NCBI GenBank assembly: GCA_027596075.1
Contig: JADGJC010000462.1
Location: 1-19,738, forward strand
Reading direction: 5' to 3'
Origin: Rhizophlyctis rosea
Lineage: Eukaryota > Chytridiomycota > Chytridiomycetes > Rhizophlyctidales > Rhizophlyctidaceae
DNA: 19,738 nucleotides
In this document: piece after piece, positions 13,781 through 19,738 of the stretch
Layout: every line of letters begins with the position of its first letter
Position numbering within the stretch: the stretch's first letter is position 1
Notes under the pieces: model-generated
The model's input: only the letters and a program-made list of their open reading frames with translations
Database searches by the model: none
Told to the model about the DNA's origin: nothing
Translations under genes and position numbers: made by a program

Positions 13781-15951
13781 ATGCAAGGCGGTTCCGCTAG
13801 TTTGCTGATGGTGATCATTCTGGAAATTACATTCGATGCATGTCTGTGGGGCCTCCCTGCACGATCCAATCATGCAATTTGCGCTTCTTGGCAAAAGGCA
13901 GCATGCCGATCCAAAAAAAAATAATAAAACAACCGCGATAAGCCAACCTTCGTGGTCAAAGATAGCACCAGACATCTTCTGGACAGGTATGCGCGTCGTT
14001 TAACGACAAACTGTCAGAGAACATGGCACTTGATTGTCGGGGGCAATAACTTTAAATATTGCTATGCAAAGCAAATGGGACCGACACATAGGTACAAGGG
14101 ACCGCTTTGTTTACAAATACAAGCCGCACTGGTAAATTGACAAACTTTGCGATGCCTCATGGGGACGATTTCCAACAATGCTATAATTTGCTGCAATTGA
14201 CCAACCAACGCCGTATGATACAAATAGCTCGACCGGAAGACATTTTTCACTTGCGGAATGAGTCGGAAGGCCGCGCCTCGGCAAAAAAAGTCTCAAGAAG
14301 GACGTGCTACCAAACGAAGTTGCTTATGCCTCCGATGCAAATCATTCAGCCTTTGGAGCGCGCGCTGCAGCAACACTGATCGTGCCTTGAAACTGTCGAA
14401 AATGGCTTGCGTTGTTGTCGGCGAGTTTGTCCCGCGACTTGAAAAAACATATCAAGACTCTATGGTGCTATTGTCGGTATCTACTGGGTTAGCATATGAA
14501 GTGCGAAAAGAAAATCCCATGAGACAACCACGCACGCTGGGATACCAGATGCAGAATGGTCTCCAGAGCAACACAAATTTGATTCTCATCATCTTCGCGT
14601 TCAACCATCTATCATTATCTCATTTGAAACAAAGGTTCATTAGAACATTTTTAAATCTATCTAACAACGTTTTGCAGCGATCACCCATCAGTGTACCGCT
14701 GGTTGCAATAAAAGGTAGGACAACTTCCGGCCCCCCCATAGTAACTCTTTTTCCGAGTATAAACCAGTTGTTGGCCTGCACGTACAATAAAATTGTCTAA
14801 TCCCATGTTCGGGAAAGTTCATTGCATATCCGTACGTCTTTTTGTGCAATCCCACAACCGACATGCCTCATCAGAAGTCCCTCTTGTTGATGCTATTTTT
14901 TCCCTTTCCGGACAAATGAGCACTCATTGAATAGATACGTCTTGCATTTGCACGATGGCAAAAAAGCACATACCTCCCTCGCGAAGTACGATATCAACAT
15001 AGCTAGAGTCACATCAACCCCGTATGTTATGTTTCTTTGAGGATTTCATAAGGTCACCAATGGGATTGAATGAATGCCATTACTACGAGGGAACATCAAA
15101 CCAATTCACTGAAAAGTGAAAGAAAAAAGCTGAAAAGGTTAACCGCATTGTATACTGAAGTTCAGCTGGTTTAGCAATCGCGGGAACAGTACAGGTTCAT
15201 ATCGCCACCGTTACTGAGAAATTGCTTTGGGGTGGAGGGGGTGGTGGGTATTGGTAGTTTTAAGCCGAGGGCATGGGAACCGGTGGGCATGTAACGAGCG
15301 GGGTTCGGGTCCGGCATATGCAGAGTTCGTAGGCATCATATGGTCCAAAATCATATTGCGTGCTCGTCGCACATTTGCACAGTTTGGCATCCAAACCACA
15401 ACTGATACAGTGGGGCACAGCTTTTGACAAAACTTGAAAATGCAATGGGGCATTTGTACATGGATGAGCAAAAAGAAAAGCGGGCATTGCCAATAGCACA
15501 TTTCTGGGACCGCATTGAATTGATATGCAACCGTTTCCGCAGAAAAGACTGGGACTGATAGTGAATGACGAATAATCCACTCAATGGACTGATGACTGGA
15601 AAATGAATGCTGGATGAAGCAGAATAGGCTGGGGTGTGACCAAAATGAAATGGAAAAAAACCCGATCGGATGCACTTCCCGCGTAATTATGCTTCTAGCT
15701 TGCACAACTGCATAGCAGCTGGAGAATCGCTTGAATCATTCTCGAGTGGTCACAGGCTCACAGTTTTTCAGTAAATACATAAAACTTACAGACCAGTACA
15801 TCACTTCGGGACACATGGTTGATCAAATCATCGAAATCACAGTGTATTCGGACACATCCCGCTTTAAGCCTCGGGACTTCTTTCTCTCTCCTATCTATAC
15901 ATGGATCGCTCTTTAACACAAACACCCCTGATCTTTCGTTCCCACTTCGAT
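13781..15951. other. 2.2-kb region without a supported gene
   Basis: The longest open frames are a plus-strand one at 14258-14800 (180 codons, Lys/Ser-rich, no motif) and a minus-strand one at 15211-15705 (164 codons, many Cys in all three overlapping frames). Neither has a recognisable domain, a protein-like conservation pattern that I can judge, or clear splice partners. The left end must carry the 3' UTR of the membrane-protein gene. AT-rich runs occur at about 13910-13930 and 15110-15140. I see no tRNA, CRISPR array or transposon ends. Confidence 0.5.
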
Positions 15952-16800
15952 CTACATGCCGATAACACACTGCACACCCGGCGGCGGCATCGCCATCTCC
16001 GCCCCACCCACCCTCCCCTCGCCCGTGCCCCCCGTGCCCCCCGGCCGCCGCCGCCCACCCCCGGCCCCCGCCCCCCGCACCCTCAACCCCTTCTGCAGCC
16101 TCCACATATCCCCAACCTTAAGATTGCGCACCCTGATCACACCACTCTCAAACCCATCCAACCCCATCCGCTGCACAACCTCAACATCCTCCCCATTCGC
16201 TTGACCCTCCGAAGGCGTAGGCGACACCGACACGGGTGTATTCGGCGGCGGACGGGGGACAGAGACACGACCAGGACTGGGACTCGCCGGCGAATTCGGT
16301 GGAACGCGGGGAACGGCAAACGACGGTGTCGACCTCCCCGAGAAAGGCGTAATCGTCGCCGGCGAATTGGGTGGAGCGCGGGGAACGGCAGGTGTCGGCA
16401 TCGTCACTCTCGAAACGGGACGAGACTGCACCGGTGTCGCAGGCCCAGGCGATGCGGACGGTGAATTCCAAACAGGCGTATTCGGCGGCACAACCATCGC
16501 CCTCTTCTTCACCGACTCCGCCATCCGTCTCTCCGACTCCCTCCTCACAAAACTCTCATAAGACTCAACTTCCCCGCAAGTAGGTGTCGTCGGCGAGTTG
16601 GGTGGAGCGCGGGGAAAGGAAGGCGTTGGCGTCGACGTTCTGGAAGCGGGACGAGACTGTACAGGTGTCGCAGGCCCAGGCGATACCGACGGAAAGTCCC
16701 AAACAGGCGTATTCGGCGGCGCAACACTCCCCCTCCTCCTCACCGAACCCGCCGTTCGTGGACGAGACACCATCTTCAGAAACTCTTTACCAAACTTCAT
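15952..16800 (-). CDS. Pro/Ser/Thr-rich repeat protein or C-terminal part of the upstream reading frame
   Basis: One open frame of 282 codons from the ATG at 16800. The first residues are basic (MKFGKEFLKMVSRP). Most of the rest is low-complexity sequence built on PPNTPVW, RAPPNSP and SPGPATPVQSRP motifs. A module of about 50 residues is present twice, offset by 231 bp (77 codons), with shorter PPNSP and PPNTP copies after it. Many SP/TP dipeptides make it a likely target of proline-directed kinases if it is expressed. The end (about residues 225-255) contains a more ordinary stretch, VIRVRNLKVGDMWRLQKGL. It is in the same frame as the 16825-17370 ORF, separated only by the TGA at 16825-16827, so it may be a separate gene, or the 3' end of the Cid1-like gene if an intron removes the stop. 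No function can be assigned. Confidence 0.45.
   Translation of the reverse strand: MKFGKEFLKMVSRPRTAGSVRRRGSVAPPNTPVWDFPSVSPGPATPVQSRPASRTSTPTPSFPRAPPNSPTTPTCGEVESYESFVRRESERRMAESVKKRAMVVPPNTPVWNSPSASPGPATPVQSRPVSRVTMPTPAVPRAPPNSPATITPFSGRSTPSFAVPRVPPNSPASPSPGRVSVPRPPPNTPVSVSPTPSEGQANGEDVEVVQRMGLDGFESGVIRVRNLKVGDMWRLQKGLRVRGAGAGGGRRRPGGTGGTGEGRVGGAEMAMPPPGVQCVIGM
16350..16741 (-). repeat. Duplicated 160-bp coding module, offset 231 bp
   Basis: 16350-16510 and 16581-16741 are close copies: both contain GGGTGGAGCGCGGGGAA, GGGACGAGACTG, GTGTCGCAGGCCCAGGCGAT and AAACAGGCGTATTCGGCGGC. A third, partial copy starts at about 16284. They encode the PPNTPVW...RAPPNSP module. The spacer between the two full copies encodes a charged segment (ESYESFVRRESERRMAESVKKR). 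Confidence 0.9.
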
Positions 16801-16824
16801 CTTCACTTTCTCACGAGCATCAAC

Positions 16825-17370
16825 TCATGCAGAAGCAGAGACCGGTGTCGCGGACGCAGTTGTAGCAACATACTCCCCAACAACAGGAACCGAAACCTCA
16901 ACACTCGACAACTCCGGAAGGTCCAACATATCATCCTCTCCCTCCTCTCCAACCACCACACCCACCCCACCAACCGGCTTCTTAATCGCGTTCCACGACG
17001 TCTTAGGACGCACAACCTTGTTGCACGGCGCGTTCGACCGCATAGGTCGTTTCAACGGAGCCGAAACCGCCGTCACTGTAACTGTTGCAGTGGGAGGCGA
17101 CGTAGATGCGGATGAACTGACGGACGGTTCCAACATGTCCTTCACAACACCCTCCCCACCTTCCACCTCCCGTCCGTTCACCCGTCCCGGTTCGCTCGAA
17201 GATGCTTCCGGCCACGTAACCGCCAACTCGGTCGATGTCGTAACTGCAGGCTGTTCGCGTTGAATTTCCACGACCGTATCAACAACAGCTACCATTTCCT
17301 CCTCCGCCGTTCCACCCTCCCCAGCACAACTCTCATTCAACACCGCCGCCGGCTCCGTTACAACCTCCAC
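16825..17370 (-). CDS. Open frame downstream of the Cid1-like gene; possible C-terminal exon
   Basis: About 180 codons with no ATG near the 5' end, overlapping the end of the Cid1-like frame by 38 bp, so it is more likely an exon or a frame-shifted continuation than a gene of its own. The encoded sequence is Val/Thr/Glu-rich and disordered, with one more defined stretch, VRPKTSWNAIKKP. A candidate intron, donor GTAACG at about 17360 and acceptor GGTAG at about 17288 (73 nt), would join it in phase to the Cid1-like frame; the donor fits GTRNG only loosely. The frame ends at TGA 16825-16827, beyond which the same frame stays open to 15952. Disordered, Ser/Pro-rich C-terminal tails are usual in Cid1/Trf4-type fungal proteins. 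Confidence 0.45.
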   Translation of the reverse strand: MEVVTEPAAVLNESCAGEGGTAEEEMVAVVDTVVEIQREQPAVTTSTELAVTWPEASSSEPGRVNGREVEGGEGVVKDMLEPSVSSSASTSPPTATVTVTAVSAPLKRPMRSNAPCNKVVRPKTSWNAIKKPVGGVGVVVGEEGEDDMLDLPELSSVEVSVPVVGEYVATTASATPVSASA

Positions 17371-19640
17371 CGCCCCACCCCCGCTTCCTCAACTCCTCAA
17401 AAGGCACGACGACAACCCCCTCCTTCCTCGGCCAAATCGGTTTCGATACCGGTCTCGACGCCTTAACGCACTTCACCACCGGCACAGTCTTCGTCTCCAC
17501 CACCCGACCCAACGGCGACAACCACGCAATAGCCTCCTCCAACCTCCCCTCCCTCATCGCCCTCTTCAATATCCTCCTCTCTTGCTGAACCCTCGTCTTC
17601 CCCCCCGTACCCCTCGGAATAGCTGGCAACTGCAGTTCCGACCGCGACGCTGTACCAGCTCCACCCCCCATAACCCCCCCACACAACCCCCTAAACATCT
17701 CCGCCTCCCTCCTCCTATCCTCCACCCCCCTCTCAATCTGCACAACCCGTTCCGCCTTCTCAAACAACCCCTCAACCCCCTCCCCCACACCCACAACCCC
17801 CCTCTCACACCAATAAAACCCCTCCGTAGCCCTCCGCATCTCATTAACAACATGCATAACATACTGACACCCCCCCGCACAATTCCTATCCACCGCAAAC
17901 GGATCCTCAACAACAAGCACATGCCCCGACCGCCCCCCTCCACTTTCTCAACTGATAATGCGGCCCAGTAATAACCGACGCCGTACGGACAGAGATGATA
18001 TGGTCGGTTTTAGTCTTAAACGTCCACCCGTAGTAGCGGAAAAACCCGTACAGGAGGGAGGCGACACCATCCGTCCCACCAAACACGTTTCCCTCTTTCT
18101 CGATACTCTTCCCGACACGCGTGTAAGCCTCCAACGACGGATGCCGGACATCATCCAAAAACGTAACATCAACCCTCACCATCCCACCCTTCGTAAGATC
18201 ATCAGGATGCACATCCCCCTTAATCGTCCGAATATCCACCAAATCATCTTCACTGTCACTATCCGTCAACGGCGTGCCCTCGTATGTGGTCGTGGCAACG
18301 GATTTACGTTTCGCATCCTCACTCTCATTCTCGAGCGGCCTGAGCGGAACGACGTTGATGACCTTGCGTGGCATGTCGCGACTCAATGCTTGGAGGGAGG
18401 GAAGGATGCCGCGGAGTTGGAGGAAGTTGAGAACCATTAGGACGTAACAGTAGCTGCTCATGGTTCCTGAAAAAGACGATGAAAACGCAAACAATGTTAC
18501 CTTATCATCGTGAATACCCTACTAATACACACAAACTCACTCTCAGCATTATTATTAATATCCCTCCTCCTCGCCCAAAACTTCACCAACATCAACAACG
18601 GCCTGACCCTCGGATCGATCTCCGTATACGTCCGAATCAGCTTCGAATTATATACGCCCAACTCGTGCCCGAAGTTCACATCACAATCCAAACGCAGGGC
18701 TGGATCATGGAATTTACAGATGGGCACGCGGGCTTTGGCGATTGGGTGGACGTTTGTCATGCCGTTTTGTTTGAGGACTGGAGAGTAAGTACCTGTTTTG
18801 GATGGTCGTCAGTCATGAGTGAGGGAGCACGAAAGGCAAGGAGGCTGGGTTTCTTACATATCAGCAATCGGTAACGCCCGATAATCCTCAACCCCGGGAA
18901 TAGTCAACACGACATCAACATCGGATGAGTCCAGACCCACGCCGCTCAGGGACGAGCCAAACATTTGTGCCTTGATGTTTCGACCACGATACTCAGGAGC
19001 CCGATCGATGATCCGCTGCAGCTTCTCCAGAAACTGGTACCGGACTTGCATGCTTTGTTCCGAAGCCACCAAGCTCTGTGAAGGAAAAAGGAATAGATGG
19101 ACTTATGTTAGCAAGCGCGCCTTCGAGCGCAGAGCATCGGTCGTGTGTTCAGTTGCGTCGATGCCTGTGATGTGCAGGAAACGAAGCAGGACTGGTGCAA
19201 ACGAGACACTCAAAAGCACACGCCCACACCCCCCTGATACACTCTCTCCAACTCCCTCCCCCAAGCATCAGCAACCCCAACCGACAACCTCTCCCCCGGC
19301 ACCGGAATATTCGCATACAACTGCCTCCTCTCCAACTTCCTCAACCAAACCCTCATCCCATCCAACGTTCTCTGTTTCGCAGCAGTCGCCAGTCTTACAT
19401 AAACCTCATGAACCGACAAATACACGCTCTTCGCATCAGAGAATTTGATTCCCTTTGCCTTGCACCTCCAGACGGGTGCTTCGCATAGGCTGTAGACTGG
19501 TTCGGATTCAAAGTTGCCGCGTAGGAACCAGTGTTTGGAGTTTATTGCGAATCTATGTGGGCCGTTTGCGAGGGGGTCGAGGAGGGAGGGGGGGCCGGCG
19601 CGGGGTAGGAGGGGGATGCGGTAGAGTGGATGTTGACGAT
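17333..19640 (-). CDS. Cid1/Trf4-family poly(A)/poly(U) polymerase-like nucleotidyltransferase, 5' end probably outside the window
   Basis: Exon A (19640 to about 19225) encodes about 140 residues (LLDPLANGPHRFAINSKHWF). Exon B (19075-18858), after a clear TTCACAG acceptor, holds the catalytic signature GSSLSGVGLDSSDVDVV (18958-18908) with the first two catalytic Asp. Exon C (about 18792-18541) has the third Asp in LDCDVNF and RPLLMLVKFWARRRDI. Exon D (from 18466, in-phase 74-nt intron with GTGAGT) has GTMSSYCYVLMVLNFLQ and the PAP-associated segment LLYGFFRYYGWTF, then VEDPFAVDRN (17908-17882). This order defines non-canonical poly(A)/poly(U) polymerases, which add 3' tails to RNA. Adenylyl or uridylyl specificity cannot be read. 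Problems: intron A lacks a good donor; the only GT-AG pairing for intron B is one base out of phase; and the frame changes at a C6 run (17933-17938) just before VEDPF. These may be sequence errors or signs of decay. Confidence 0.85.
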
Positions 19641-19738
19641 CTGGTTGTGATGAACACGAGTGATTGATTAGAATGAGGTATTAAGTCAGCACGAGACTGG
19701 TAAGTGTCAAGGGCTGCATGCCCCCGTCCGTCAAAGGG

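Noticed and set aside
14258..14800. 180-codon plus-strand open frame
   Set aside because: No recognisable domain, no splice partners, and composition typical of random sequence. Left out as a gene.
15211..15705. Cys-rich minus-strand ORF that looks a little like a zinc finger
   Set aside because: Cys codons are frequent in all three overlapping minus frames, so the C..C pattern is a composition effect; spacing fits no known finger.

Overview
The window looks like nuclear DNA of a filamentous fungus, most likely a basidiomycete of the Agaricomycotina. Genes are broken by short introns (56-112 nt where both ends are clear) with GTRNGY-type donors and CAG/TAG acceptors. It holds an APSES/ankyrin cell-cycle transcription factor, an intracellular GH1 beta-glucosidase, a Cid1-type nucleotidyltransferase, a decayed F-box gene of a style I associate with mushroom genomes, and a chromovirus-type Ty3/Gypsy remnant. 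The organism call is inference from gene style; no marker gene fixes the taxon.

Layout. 1-760: 3' part of a dead Ty3/Gypsy pol (integrase end plus chromodomain, + strand), followed by about 1.4 kb with no convincing gene but a 57-bp tandem repeat at 1660-1773. 2229-5178 (-): MBF/SBF-type APSES transcription factor in five exons, 887 aa, all junctions in phase. 5179-7060: intergenic, with several ACGCG-core motifs and a TATA/E-box cluster. 7061-8955 (-): six-exon GH1 glucosidase, 483 aa, all junctions in phase, strongly biased codons. 8956-10585: intergenic. About 10590-11893 (-): decayed F-box gene. 12592-13780 (+): two-exon gene for a 375-aa multi-pass membrane protein that I do not recognise. 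13781-15951: no supported gene. 15952-19640 (-): G-rich coding strand with a Cid1-family nucleotidyltransferase (17333-19640, probably cut by the window edge), a possible C-terminal extension (16825-17370) and a proline-rich repeat ORF (15952-16800).

The genes do not form an evident pathway or cluster. They read as ordinary fungal housekeeping and metabolic loci separated by intergenic DNA with TE and pseudogene debris. I found no convincing novel multi-gene system. The points most worth a second look are the long Ser/Pro-rich N-terminus before the APSES domain, the unrecognised membrane protein, the apparent frame breaks in the Cid1-like gene (one exactly at a C6 run), the duplicated Pro-rich module with an in-frame TGA upstream, and a perfect hairpin inside a GH1 intron.
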